DNA of 64,000 nt from Phaeoceros laevis (lineage: Eukaryota; Anthocerotophyta; Anthocerotopsida; Notothyladales), in assembly GCA_049999765.1 (NCBI GenBank), contig JBNGIQ010007751.1, positions 1 through 64,000 of the forward strand, written 5' to 3'. The notes below the pieces were generated by a model, which did no database searches, had not been told where the DNA came from, and saw nothing but the letters and a program-made list of their open reading frames with translations. This document shows positions 21,595-32,200 of the stretch, one piece after another. Position 1 is the first letter of the stretch. Each line of letters starts with the position of its first letter. The translations under genes were made by a program, and so were the position numbers.

Positions 21595-24500
21595 ATGTCT
21601 AGATACCTGCTGCGATGTCTTGGGCCGACGCAGAGACTCCGCACCAGTGTGTTTTGCAGGTCTACAGGCTCTAACTGCTCCGTTCCAACAGCCGTTCCAA
21701 CAGCAGGAGATGTCGAGAGACTGTGCTCGGAAGGGAGGTTGACCGAAGCATTGGATGTCTTAGAAGACTCCGAAAAACATGGCATTAGGCTTCATAGTGA
21801 AATTATAGCTCAGCTTCTGCAGGAGTGTGCCCAGAAGCGAAGTCTATGGATTGGCAAGCGTTTACATGTCTATGTTATGAACAATCGGCTGGAGTCTAGT
21901 CCTTTTCTGGTTGGCCATCTCATCAGGATGTATGCTAGTTGTGGAAGGATGGTGGATGCACGGCAGGTCTTTGACATTATGCCCAAAAAGAAACTGTTTG
22001 CATGGACTGCACTTATGAAAGGATATATCAGCCACGGACAATCCGTTGAGGCTTTGGAGCTCTTCAAACAGATGCAAGATGTTGGTGTTAAGCCAGATAA
22101 ATTTGTGTTTGTTGTTGTAGTGAATGCGTGTGCAAGGTTGGCCGACTTGGACCAAGGCAAAATAGTTCATGAGCAAATCACAAGCAGCGGATGTGCAACA
22201 GATATTTTTGTGGAGAATGCACTTATTGACATGTACGCTAAGTGCAGCAGCATGGATGATGCTCGCCAGGTTTTTGACACAATGCAGAAACGAGATGTGG
22301 TGTCCTGGAATTCAATGATTACAGGCTATGGGCGGACTGGACTTGGAGAGGAGGGCGTCGAAATGTTTGAGCAGATGCAGCTGGATGGTGTAAGGCCAAA
22401 TGCAGTGACATTTGCTTGTGTTCTGCAAGGGTGTGCCACCAGAAAATTGCTGCAGAGTGGGAGACAAATCCATACTAGAGTAGCAAAAAGTCCTCTGGCC
22501 TCTGATGTTTTGGTTGGGACTGCTCTTGTTGACATGTATGTCAAATGTGGAATGCTCGAGGATGCTTTTGGGGTATTTTGCACCATGCCTACACGAGATG
22601 TTCCCACCTGGAATGCAATGCTGAGAGGTTACTTGGAGCATGGCCAAGGGGCTGACGCCGTCAAACTCTTTCATCAAATGCTTCTTTATCCACGTCTGCA
22701 ACCAGATTCATCGACTTTTGTTTCTGTCATTAGGGCCTGTGCCAACATATCTGCCTTGGATGAGGGCAAAAACTGCCATGCATTGGCTGCTAGTCAGGGA
22801 ATGGGTACTGATGTAAATGTTGGAATAGCACTGATGGATATGTATGCCAGATTCAATAGAATCAAGGAAGCTGAGGAAGTGTTTCATCAGTTGCCTAAGC
22901 AAACTGTGGAGTCATGGAATGGGATGCTGAAAGTGTACACAAACAGCGGGTACAATGACAGGGCCCTTGAACTCTTCCAGCAAATGCAAGGGGCAGGTGT
23001 GGATCCAGACGGAACATCCTTTGTCTCAGCGGTTAATGCATGTGGCAACTTAGCGGTCTTGGAGACTGGTAAGGGCCTACATTGTCTGATCGAGCATTCT
23101 GAGTATGGGTCCCATGTGTTTGTGGGGACAGCACTAGTAAACATGTATTCAAAATGTGGCAGGATTGAACCTGCACGCCAGATTTTTGACAACTTGCCCA
23201 AGCAAGATGTGGTTTTATGGAACGTCATGCTTAAGGGATATGTTCAGCAGGGACTTGGACAGGACGCCTTGCAGCTTTTCAGAAAAATGCAGCAGGAAGG
23301 AATTGAGCCAGATACATTCACGTATGTTGCCATTATGAATGCATGTGCCGCTGTTGGTGACCTGGATGAAGGAAGAAGAGTTCATAGACTTACGGTAGAG
23401 AGGGGCTATTCGGCAGACATTTTTGTGGGAAATGCACTAATTGACATGTACTGTGAATGTGGGAGCACCATGGATGCAGGTGCAGCCTTTGACAAGATGC
23501 CTTCAAAGGATCTAGTCTCTTGGAACTCATTGATCAAAGGATTCAGTCAGTTAGGGCAGGGTGTCGAAGCCCTCGAGTTGTTTCACATGATGCAGCAGCA
23601 AGGTTTGCAACCAGATGCAGTTACCTTCATCACTGTTCTAAAAGCATGTGCAGGCATCAGAGCGCTCGAAGAAGGCAGGAAAGTTCATACCCAGCTAAGA
23701 GAAAGTGGCCGTGACACAGACACGTCTATGGGTAACTGCCTTCTGGACATGTATGTGAAATGTGCAGACTTGGCAGCTGCTCACCAAGTGTTCGACCGTC
23801 TGGTTGACAAGGACGAAGTTTCTTGGTCAACATTAATTGTAGGATACTCCCATAATGGCTTGTCAACGGAGTCCCTCCAACTCTTTAAGCGGATGCAGGA
23901 GGAAGGTCTGAAGCCCAGCTCAGTGTCCCTCGTCAGTGCTTTGAACGCTTGTGCTAGCAGAGTGCTGCTGGATGAGGGTAAGCAACTTCATGCTCTCATC
24001 ACCAAGTACGGTTTTCAGTCTAATGTCTATGTTGGCAATGCTCTTCTTGACATGTATGCTAAGTGTGGGAAACCGGAGCAGGCATTGCAGGTGTTTGACA
24101 TGATGCCAGAGCGGGATGTGGTGTCATGGAACACAATGATAGCGGGATATGGCCAAAATGGGCTTGGCAGGGATGCTCTTCGGCTTTTTGAGGAAATGAA
24201 GCAGCAGAACATCAAACTCGATCAGATAACCTTCGTCTCCGTGCTTTCTGCATGTAATCACGTTGGCTTAACAGTCGAAGGCTGCAAATATTTTGACTCC
24301 ATGACCAGAGATTTTGGAATCATTCCGACAGAAGAGCACTATGCTTGTTTGGTGAACCTCCTTGGTCGAGCAGGGCGTCTGGATGAGGCTGAAGAGGTTG
24401 TCAAACGGGTGAAACTTCTGCACAGTCCGGCTATTTGGGGTGCCTTGCTTGGTGCTGCTAGAATCCATGGTGACATAAAGCTGGCACAACGAGCTGCAGG

Positions 24501-25041
24501 ACATGTCATTGAGCTAGAACCGGACAATGCGTCAGCATACGTGCTGCTTGCAAATACTTACGCATCACTTGGCTCAAAGGGTGAAGAAGCAATGGTGAGA
24601 AAGCTGATGCTCCAGAGAGGAGTCAGAAAGACACCAGGGTGCAGCTGCGTGGAGCTGAACAACCAGGTTCACCAGTTTGTGGTCGCTGATAAGTCCCATC
24701 CGAAAACTGAGGACATATATGCAGAGGTGGAAAGGCTACACGAGCAGATGCAGGCAGCAGGGTATGAGCCTGCTGTGTCCTCTTTACTGCACGATGTGGA
24801 AGAAGAGCAGAAAGGGCACCCTGTGCAGTTTCACAGTGAGAGGCTGGCCATTGCTTTCGCTCTGATCAGCACACCTCCTGGAACTGCTATCAGGATTGTC
24901 AAGAACCTTCGAGTGTGCAGCGATTGTCACGAGGCAACAAAGCTCATATCCAAAATTACTGGAAGGGAGATTGTTGCTAGAGATTCAAGTCGGTTTCACC
25001 ATGTGAAAGACGGAGTATGCTCTTGTGGCGACTACTGGTGA
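21595..25041 (+). CDS. PLS-class PPR-DYW RNA editing factor
   Basis: Intronless 1148-residue DYW-type pentatricopeptide protein. The Arg-rich N terminus without acidic residues (MSRYLLRCLGPTQRLR) looks like an organelle, probably mitochondrial, presequence. A long array of P/L/S repeats follows (for example IDMYAKCSSMDDARQVFD), then E (YACLVNLLGRAGRLDEAEE), E+ (SCVELNNQVHQFVVADKSH) and a complete DYW cytidine-deaminase domain. That domain has HSE at 1080-1082, CSDCH at 1108-1112 and a C-terminal CSCGDYW, so all zinc and catalytic ligands are present. Such proteins bind a specific site in organelle RNA and convert C to U; the target cannot be read from the sequence. The array is longer than in most plant DYW proteins (commonly 600-900 residues). 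Confidence 0.95.
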   Translation: MSRYLLRCLGPTQRLRTSVFCRSTGSNCSVPTAVPTAGDVERLCSEGRLTEALDVLEDSEKHGIRLHSEIIAQLLQECAQKRSLWIGKRLHVYVMNNRLESSPFLVGHLIRMYASCGRMVDARQVFDIMPKKKLFAWTALMKGYISHGQSVEALELFKQMQDVGVKPDKFVFVVVVNACARLADLDQGKIVHEQITSSGCATDIFVENALIDMYAKCSSMDDARQVFDTMQKRDVVSWNSMITGYGRTGLGEEGVEMFEQMQLDGVRPNAVTFACVLQGCATRKLLQSGRQIHTRVAKSPLASDVLVGTALVDMYVKCGMLEDAFGVFCTMPTRDVPTWNAMLRGYLEHGQGADAVKLFHQMLLYPRLQPDSSTFVSVIRACANISALDEGKNCHALAASQGMGTDVNVGIALMDMYARFNRIKEAEEVFHQLPKQTVESWNGMLKVYTNSGYNDRALELFQQMQGAGVDPDGTSFVSAVNACGNLAVLETGKGLHCLIEHSEYGSHVFVGTALVNMYSKCGRIEPARQIFDNLPKQDVVLWNVMLKGYVQQGLGQDALQLFRKMQQEGIEPDTFTYVAIMNACAAVGDLDEGRRVHRLTVERGYSADIFVGNALIDMYCECGSTMDAGAAFDKMPSKDLVSWNSLIKGFSQLGQGVEALELFHMMQQQGLQPDAVTFITVLKACAGIRALEEGRKVHTQLRESGRDTDTSMGNCLLDMYVKCADLAAAHQVFDRLVDKDEVSWSTLIVGYSHNGLSTESLQLFKRMQEEGLKPSSVSLVSALNACASRVLLDEGKQLHALITKYGFQSNVYVGNALLDMYAKCGKPEQALQVFDMMPERDVVSWNTMIAGYGQNGLGRDALRLFEEMKQQNIKLDQITFVSVLSACNHVGLTVEGCKYFDSMTRDFGIIPTEEHYACLVNLLGRAGRLDEAEEVVKRVKLLHSPAIWGALLGAARIHGDIKLAQRAAGHVIELEPDNASAYVLLANTYASLGSKGEEAMVRKLMLQRGVRKTPGCSCVELNNQVHQFVVADKSHPKTEDIYAEVERLHEQMQAAGYEPAVSSLLHDVEEEQKGHPVQFHSERLAIAFALISTPPGTAIRIVKNLRVCSDCHEATKLISKITGREIVARDSSRFHHVKDGVCSCGDYW

Positions 25042-27772
25042 TCAGTCAAACAAAGTGGTCAATGGCCTCCCAGTTTTGTCGATCTGAATCGTACGAACAG
25101 GTCATTAGTTTGTTACCAGGTTCATGTGCAGCATAAACGTCAGGATTTGCGAAGTGGCCCTCAGATGTTTGTAGACACAGGATAGTACTGCTCACAGCTC
25201 TCCGAGATACACGATGTTCATCAGTCTTAAAAGTTCTAGATCGGCCAGTTGCTTGCACAAATTTGGACGCCCATCACCTCTTCTGTATAGGATCAAGGGG
25301 GGCCCATCATTGTCCACATGCAGCTCATGCTCTTTGTCTGGATGCTACAGGCTGCTTTGGTGCAGGTCCCACGTAAGCCTGCTCCATCTCAATGGCGAAC
25401 TTCAGGAATCGCGCTGCTGAATAATGTCCATCTGTCCATCGCTTTTGCCTCCTGCAGGTTCACCTGACACCTGACCAGCTGTGACAAACCCGCCCACCTG
25501 TAACGTTGTACGTTCGTTCAGAGTTGGAACAGTCGGAGGGTCGGAGGTGATTAAAATTCAATAACCGGGTGAAGCAGGGTACTGTAGAGGAAGAACAAAT
25601 GAAGTTCTCAACAAGATATTCCCAACTGTATCAACTGTGCCTCAACTATTTTTTAAAATTTTGTGGTCCGTAGACCATTTCTTGCACTCTTGAGAATGAG
25701 TCAAAACCTCCCTACGGTGCCTCAACTGTTGGAGCTCGGTAAAAGAAGACCATCTGAATGAGTTTGAAGCATACGAGATGTAATATTCCCGTCTAGGTGT
25801 GGCGCTTCTCCCCATTGTGCAAAACTTGTGTTCACATCATGTAGGTCTGCTTCGTGTTCATCTTGCCGCGAATGAAGGACATTTAGGTGAAAGCCCACGC
25901 TACCCACATATGTTGTGAGGGTTATTGTCCCTACTAACCACCCAGGAATGCGATGAAATTGTTGTGCTAGAACGTTTTTTCGAAGACATGAGCTTGTTTC
26001 ATTTTCATCTCGATCAGGTGGGAACACAAGACTCATCTGGGCTTGTTTCGCACCCGCAGAAGAGTGCCACGTTCCACCGTCGGGAACTTGGAGGACAAGA
26101 AAGAGTCACAAAGAATTGCACCACCCAAGATAGATCAGGCTACTGATGCTGATGAGACTGCAAATCTTACTGGCTTCAAAGCCAAAAGACTTGGACCCCC
26201 TACGAAAGCAACAGGTGGCGTCTAAGTAACACCAAGGCACCACCCCAAGCGTGTGCCTCCGTCAAAGCACAATGTTCCAGCAGCCACTCATCGCCTTGGA
26301 AGCAGCTGGCTTGCTTGTTAGTCTAGCAGGGCCTGTTCATGCTCACTTTTCCGCCATTGCTGTTCAAGCCACACCGCTCCAGCTGTTCCTGATCAATAAT
26401 TACATCCTGCTGCTGTGTCCAGATGTTGGAGGATGCGTGGCGAACGTAGGTACTGAGACTGCCTTTCTTCGAAGCATTAGGAGCAGAAACAAGCAACCGG
26501 CCCTCATCACGGTGGAAAGTCATCGAGAACCGCGTGTCGAGTGCAGAGGGAGGCCGCCTGTTGGCACCTCCGAGGTGCTTGGCAGAATATACCAGGGCCG
26601 GACACGCATCCGGATCAAAGTGCCGCAGTATATCCCTCGCTTTTTACTTGCCGGGAAGGTGAAATCCATCTATAGCCCGGGTGACATGGGTTCGGGCAAC
26701 CGGCTTGCCGCCGTGTTTCTCTCAGGTGGCGGAACGTCCATAGTTAGCATGCCAATCAGGGAAAGCGCAGATCCGGTGGGGACAGCCACGTGCCGACGTT
26801 CGTCCCGACAAGCCGTTTGGGCTCAGGTGAGGGTGCCGACATGGCCTCATTCTGAACGGCGTTTTTCGGCCGTTTTTACCAGGTTGGTTTTACCCGGCGG
26901 CTTTCCTATATATGTTGCCGGTTGTCTGCTGCTGAGGAAGAGCAGCGCACTCCACGCGCGGGAGGTGGATGCTTGAGTTGTACTTCAGCATATCCTGATA
27001 CCGATGCGCTTCGCGTGTTATCTTCTTGCGGTAGTCTATCTGCATTTACGGACCAGAAGCGCTTTGCTGCTGGTCTGATGCCACATGATTAGGGAGGAAG
27101 CGAGGCCGGAGGAGGAGGGGCGGCGGGTCTGAAGGTAACGATGAGCCTCTGCTGGCGCTGTGGATGACAATCATTGCGGTTGATGTGGTGTGGATTGATA
27201 TGATACCTGTCTCTTATACACATGTTCGCGAGGGCACTGTGTTCTGCTGCTAGCGAGAAGTCTCAACGGTTTTGGCTGAGATGGGTTTTGAGAAATTATT
27301 TCTTGGTGAGGAAGTTCTCTGGCTTGCGGTTTGCGTGTTTCTGTCCAGAGGTCGGATGCAGGGGGATTAATTGATTCGTTTGTATTGGAATCGCGTCTTC
27401 CTGATGCTTTTTTGTTTGGGATTGAGCTTCCGTTTCGGTGGATTGAGCCTCTGTTTCGGTTGATGGAGCACTCTGGAATCCGCCGCTGGACTCTTCTGTC
27501 AAGACTGTCTCTGTTCCTCCGGATTTGTGGCAGCCAGTTGTGGCATTGTTTTCCGTGTTTGTAGGCCTTGTCTGTGTTTTCGGATGGTGAGTGTTGTTTG
27601 TCTCTGGGATTGTTCGTTGTCGAGGGAGTTCCTGTTGTTTCAGTCCCTGATCTGATGGCTCCGCTACCTTCGGATTGTGCTGGCCTGAGTGAGCATTTTC
27701 TTTAGGTATGAAGGCCTCCGATGCTAACGGGCGGTTTTCCGTCTCCCAAATTCAGTCTTTCCGATAGTGGAT
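25042..27772. other. Intergenic with possible leader of the phosphatase gene
   Basis: No gene supported. An open frame at 26251-26976 (241 codons) shows no domain or splice logic. A TATA-like ctatatatg lies near 26907-26915. A 17-nt stretch identical to the Tn5 mosaic end occurs at 27207-27223. A short GAGC-CTCNGTTTCGG phrase repeats near 27422-27460. Confidence 0.35.
27207..27223. other. Match to Tn5/Nextera mosaic-end sequence
   Basis: ctgtctcttatacacat equals the first 17 of the 19 bases of the synthetic Tn5 mosaic end; the next two bases differ (gt instead of ct). A chance match of this length in 64 kb is very improbable, so a library-adapter trace or misassembly joint should be considered. 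Confidence 0.5.
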
Positions 27773-29679
27773 ATGGGAAGTACGAAAGAGGAGGATCTAG
27801 AGAGTGGAGACTACCTGGCTCACCATGAGGTATTGTCTTACAAGCCTTAATAGTTTCCACGAGCAACATCGGATCGATTGAGTTATCTTCGATTCTGACA
27901 GCACGCTGCCGGTTGGTGTGACATGCAGATTGACAACCGAGCCCCTCGGGCGTTGTTGGTGGTAGCTGGTGTTGTGTCGCTGCTTGTTTGTATTGGTGTG
28001 TTACTATGGACTCAGGACAGTCAGCAATTTGTCCAGATAGGCTCGTCGACTGGGTACCCGTTGAACTTTCTGGTGATCGGGGATTGGGGCAGGAACGGTG
28101 GCCACAACCAAACGCATGTTGCCTATCAGGTTTGTATCCCGTCATGTATTCCCAATTTGGACCGCGGAGTCGGTTGGTTGGTTCATTGAAAAACATGTCT
28201 CAAAAAGTTGGATTGCGATGTTGTACCTGTAGATGGGGAGGGTCGCGGAAGAGCTTAATATCGATTTCGTGATTTCAACTGGAGACAATTTCTATGATGA
28301 CGGATTGCAAGACGTGACTGACCTTCAGTTCGACACATCCTACTCAAACATCTACACGGCACGTAGCTTGCAAAAGACGTGGCACACAGGTAAGGAAGAA
28401 CTACTTGTCTTTGGAATCATTACTGGGACGTGGGTAGCTGTGCAGAGGGTTCTGTAAGTTCGCACCTAGCAGACATCGAATTTGCAACTACTCTGAACCT
28501 CTGAAAGTGAGACCCGGTTAAACATGAGAATTTGTGTTTGTGCATTGCAGTCCTCGGAAACCATGACTACAGAGGGGATGTCCTGGCACAGCTAAGTAAC
28601 ATGTTGAATCTACGGGATAGGCGTTGGCATTGCGAGAGGCAATTTCAGTTGCACCTTCCTTTGTGTGACAGCTTACAAACAGGTATGCACTATGCTTTGC
28701 CGGAGCTATTCCCGTCATCTTACTGCTCAATGTTCGCTTCCCTCTCTAGACAGTCATAGGTTGCCGGAATTCGAACAATCCAGAGTTTGGCTCAATCGGG
28801 ATACGTTGTTGGTGCAGAGCCTTGTCAGAATGTCCTGGACATCTTCTTCATCGATACGTCACCGTATGTGGATTCCCTTTGGGCCCCCGATGCCGAGCAT
28901 CAGCACAATTGGGTTGGCTTTCGTCTCCCTCGTCCAGACCAGCTACTTTTTCAGACACAGGTGAGGATTCGTGGCCATCTTTGATAAAGCGTCTTCACTT
29001 TCGCCACCTTGAGGTGAAAACGAAGCTAGCTCCCTGCTAATACCCGAATGTATGTGAATACAGCAATTGGAGGGGAATCTTCGTAACTCCACCGCGACCT
29101 GGAAAATAGTTGTCGGACACCATACTATCCGGAGCACTGGCAGCCATGGCGACACCGATGACGTAGCAACATTTGTGGACCCACTATTGAAGGTGAGAAG
29201 TACTGTACGAGACGATTGTGGCACTGTCTTTTCCAAATGGCGTCATGTCCTGTCCGGCAACTCACAACAGCAAGTATTGTTGCCGTTACTGCAGGCATAC
29301 GATGTGGACCTGTACATCAATGGCCACGACCACTGCTTACAAGACATCAAGAGCAAGGACAGGTCAGTTGGGCTCCTCGTTGAGATTTTTGTGTGTGCAC
29401 AATTGAGGTAGTGTTCCCAATTGATGTAGTGTTCTCAATTGCGGTAGTGTTCTCAAAACTAATTGGCTTCTTCTGCACAGTAAATTGAGGTACATCACAA
29501 GCGGAGGTGGATCAAAAGCATGGAAGGGCACCAGGAATGCGGACACGGAGAACGGAAGCCAGTTTTACTATGATGGACAAGGGTTTGCTTCTGTGTCCGT
29601 GGGTCCTAACTCACTCCGGGTGTCCTTCCAAGATGCTTTTGGCAGCCGTCTTCACACCATTGAGCTAGCAAAACAGTAG
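27773..29679 (+). CDS. Purple acid phosphatase, membrane-anchored (8 exons)
   Basis: Low-molecular-weight type purple acid phosphatase of 369 residues. Exons are 27773-27829, 27929-28129, 28233-28389, 28551-28682, 28818-28960, 29064-29192, 29271-29362 and 29481-29679, with all phases closing. All five metal-binding motifs are present: [25 protein letters not shown] and NGHDHC. The enzyme hydrolyses phosphate monoesters at acid pH with a Fe-metal centre, usually in vacuole or wall. Unusually, the N terminus begins with an acidic 19-residue exon ([19 protein letters not shown]) and then a hydrophobic stretch (about 27-45), which looks like a type II signal anchor. A start inside the second exon (27923) would give a more conventional signal sequence. 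The junction of exons 4 and 5 is the least certain. Confidence 0.88.
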
Positions 29680-30107
29680 TGTAGCATGTGCTGATGCAAC
29701 TTTAGTGTAAATTAGCAATTCTTGACATATTATTCCATGTACTATACCATTACTTATAGCGTAGGAACCCACAGATTTTTGTCCTTGGGTAGTCTAATGG
29801 TTTGATGGCCAAGTGATACTCATATCTGTCTTTTACACTATATTACATGCCAAAATGCGACCCGGCCTGCCTGAGCATGTCTACCAAGGCTTCTCAGTCA
29901 AAATTATGGGCTAATTGAATAGAAAAAATTTCTCTCCATTATAGTGCCTCCATAGAATAATATGACAAACAAATGGCTAGGTGTCTATTATGTTTGCATT
30001 GTAATGCATAGAATAATATGTTGTCAACGTTGACAAAACAAATGGCTAGGTGTGTATCACATTGTTTGCATTGTAGTGCCTCCATAAAATAATATGAAAT
30101 TGTTGTG

Positions 30108-30245
30108 CATGCGACAAGCAAACTGCTAGGATGGTATATAAACTGCTAGGTGCGTACCATCATGCGACAAGCAACTGCTAGGATGGTACATAAACTGCTA
30201 GATGTGTACCATCATGCGACAAGCAAACTGCTAGGTGTGTACCAT
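30108..30245 (+). repeat. Tandem repeat, about 53-bp unit, 2.6 copies
   Basis: Units at 30108-30160, 30161-30212 and a shorter 30213-30245, each starting catgcgacaagca and ending gtaccat. The phrase aactgctagg recurs within each unit. Confidence 0.75.
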
Positions 30246-31574
30246 GTTTGTTTGAAATTCCATTTGATAAACAATTGGTTGGACAATAACATACCAAATC
30301 ATATGAGTGGTCGGGTTACTATTTGGTGAACTGCTACCTAACCTTAGCTCAAGTGGTTCCCTTTAAAAAAAAATTTGTTACATCTCAACCAGCACTGAAT
30401 TGTTTTTGGCACACCAAGCAAATAAGAGAGATCTATACACTTGAAACAAAATCCAAGTCTCAACCTTTTGCATCCTTGGTTATGGTAGGTGATGAAAAAA
30501 AAATTGTGCACTTCCACTAGAAGAACAAGATCAACTTGGTGCAAGTATTCTAGAGCATTCATAAACCAAGCGAAAAAAATGTTAAGTCTTATTCTCAAGC
30601 AGCCATAGCAATGGAAGCAAATAGAGAAAACCCACTTATATTAACTCAATAATAATTAACAAGTCAAAATCCATGGCATGTGCAACTATTTGATTTTTAG
30701 ATTTCATACATTGCAAGATGCACATTTTTTGAAATCATTCTATCTATTTTTTAAAAATTAAAATGGAATGAAAAAATGCTAGGTCATTTATGTTCAATAT
30801 CACAATGACAAACAAGATATTAGCCCATTTAACTTTAGAACCTATGAAATTGGAATCAAAATTGAATGAAATGTGTTTCATTCCATTTTTACACAGTGCA
30901 AACACGTTTTTTGGCAAAAATGAAGTTTCCAGCAACCTATAGTGGAGAAACAAAACGCTACTAACATTGAAGCTCTTGAGCCAAACATGAGGAAACTCAG
31001 AGAATCAATGAACACAGCCTAGTGGTACATAGCATGCTGATAGTGGCATTAGTTATATGTGCTTCGAGCTTATTTAATGTTCAATATGAGCTCCCTAAAA
31101 AAAGAACAATGAAACTATGAAAGAGCAACCTTAAAGTAAACACGGTTGTCTTCATCCACGTTGCATCAAACAACCACTCCCCTCCTTTTATTAGCACATC
31201 ACTCCCCTCCTTTCACAATAATGGATTTTACTTTTATTAATGTTCTTAGTGAGTATGGTAAAGGACTCATGTTTCTTTAACCTGCTTGTAGAACTTAGTA
31301 TAAAAATAAAATAGGATAATTTATATTTTATTTGCTGAAGCTTTTGGGCTTTTCTTGTGAGAGATTTTTCTACACATGCACAACCTTATTGAAAATAATG
31401 AATTGATGATAATGTAGAAGTAGTTCAAATGAGTTTAATTAAATTATTGAATATTTCTATTATATATGCACTCCATAGCCATCATGGTCTAAGTCTAACT
31501 TTAATCATTTACCATGGCCATTACCATTACAGTATTCTTCATAAGCTAGACCATTACCAGCTGCTTGCCTTGTG

Positions 31575-31762
31575 ACTGGCAAAAAGTCACTATCTTGAAT
31601 AGCAAGGCCTCAAAAATGTAAATGCAATCTTGTGCCTCTATGGCTGGGAAAAAGTTACTATCTTGAATAGCAAGGCCTCAAAAATGTAAATGCAATCTTG
31701 TTGTCTGGCAAAAAGTCACTTATCTTGAATAGTAAGGCCTCAAAAATGTAAATGCAATCTTG
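31575..31762 (+). repeat. Tandem repeat, about 58-bp unit, 3 copies
   Basis: Copies at about 31575-31632, 31644-31700 and 31705-31762, each running from ctggcaaaaagt through aatgtaaatgcaatcttg with few differences. The spacers differ (about 11 and 4 nt). Confidence 0.75.
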
Positions 31763-32200
31763 TTGTCAAAATCACAATCCTTTGTCAGTGAGAACCCAAC
31801 TTGAACACTAATGTTCTTCAATTCTATTGAACTTGTTTATGCCATAAAAAGCTCTTTGTACATAGCATTGAATTATTCTTACTAACTTGTCCAAAGGTGG
31901 GACTCAGCACTTGAGCGAATTTCAAAACCTCTCAACTATGGTTGACCATGGATTGAACTCTCATTCATTAGGATAATTACCAACGCCTAATATAAAGGAG
32001 GTTGGTGACCCCATGCAATTGCACACGACCACAGACTCAAGCCACTTAATTAGATACCTTCACGGGTTCATGCACAAACATCCCTCCTCCATTTGCTTGT
32101 GCAGTTAAGGAAGTTCAACCCAGCAGGGTATGGATATTTCATATGTAGCAAGACCACTCTTGAATTCTCATAGTGGTTGTGTGGCCAGACCTTCAAATTA

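Larger units (their letters stand above)
29680..32200. other. AT-rich repeat block
   Basis: Strongly AT-rich compared with the genes on either side, with two tandem-repeat clusters (listed separately) and no credible open frame. Probably remnants of transposons or satellite-like sequence, but no termini, reverse transcriptase or transposase could be recognised. Confidence 0.45.

Noticed and set aside
26251-26976. 241-codon plus-strand frame upstream of the phosphatase
   Set aside because: No motif, no coherent hydrophobic pattern and no splice logic. It is long enough to note but not enough to call a gene.
28551-28960. Alternative join of phosphatase exons 4 and 5 using a donor after caatttca
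   Set aside because: It closes the frame but gives an unusual insertion. The chosen join has stronger splice signals and a better family fit.
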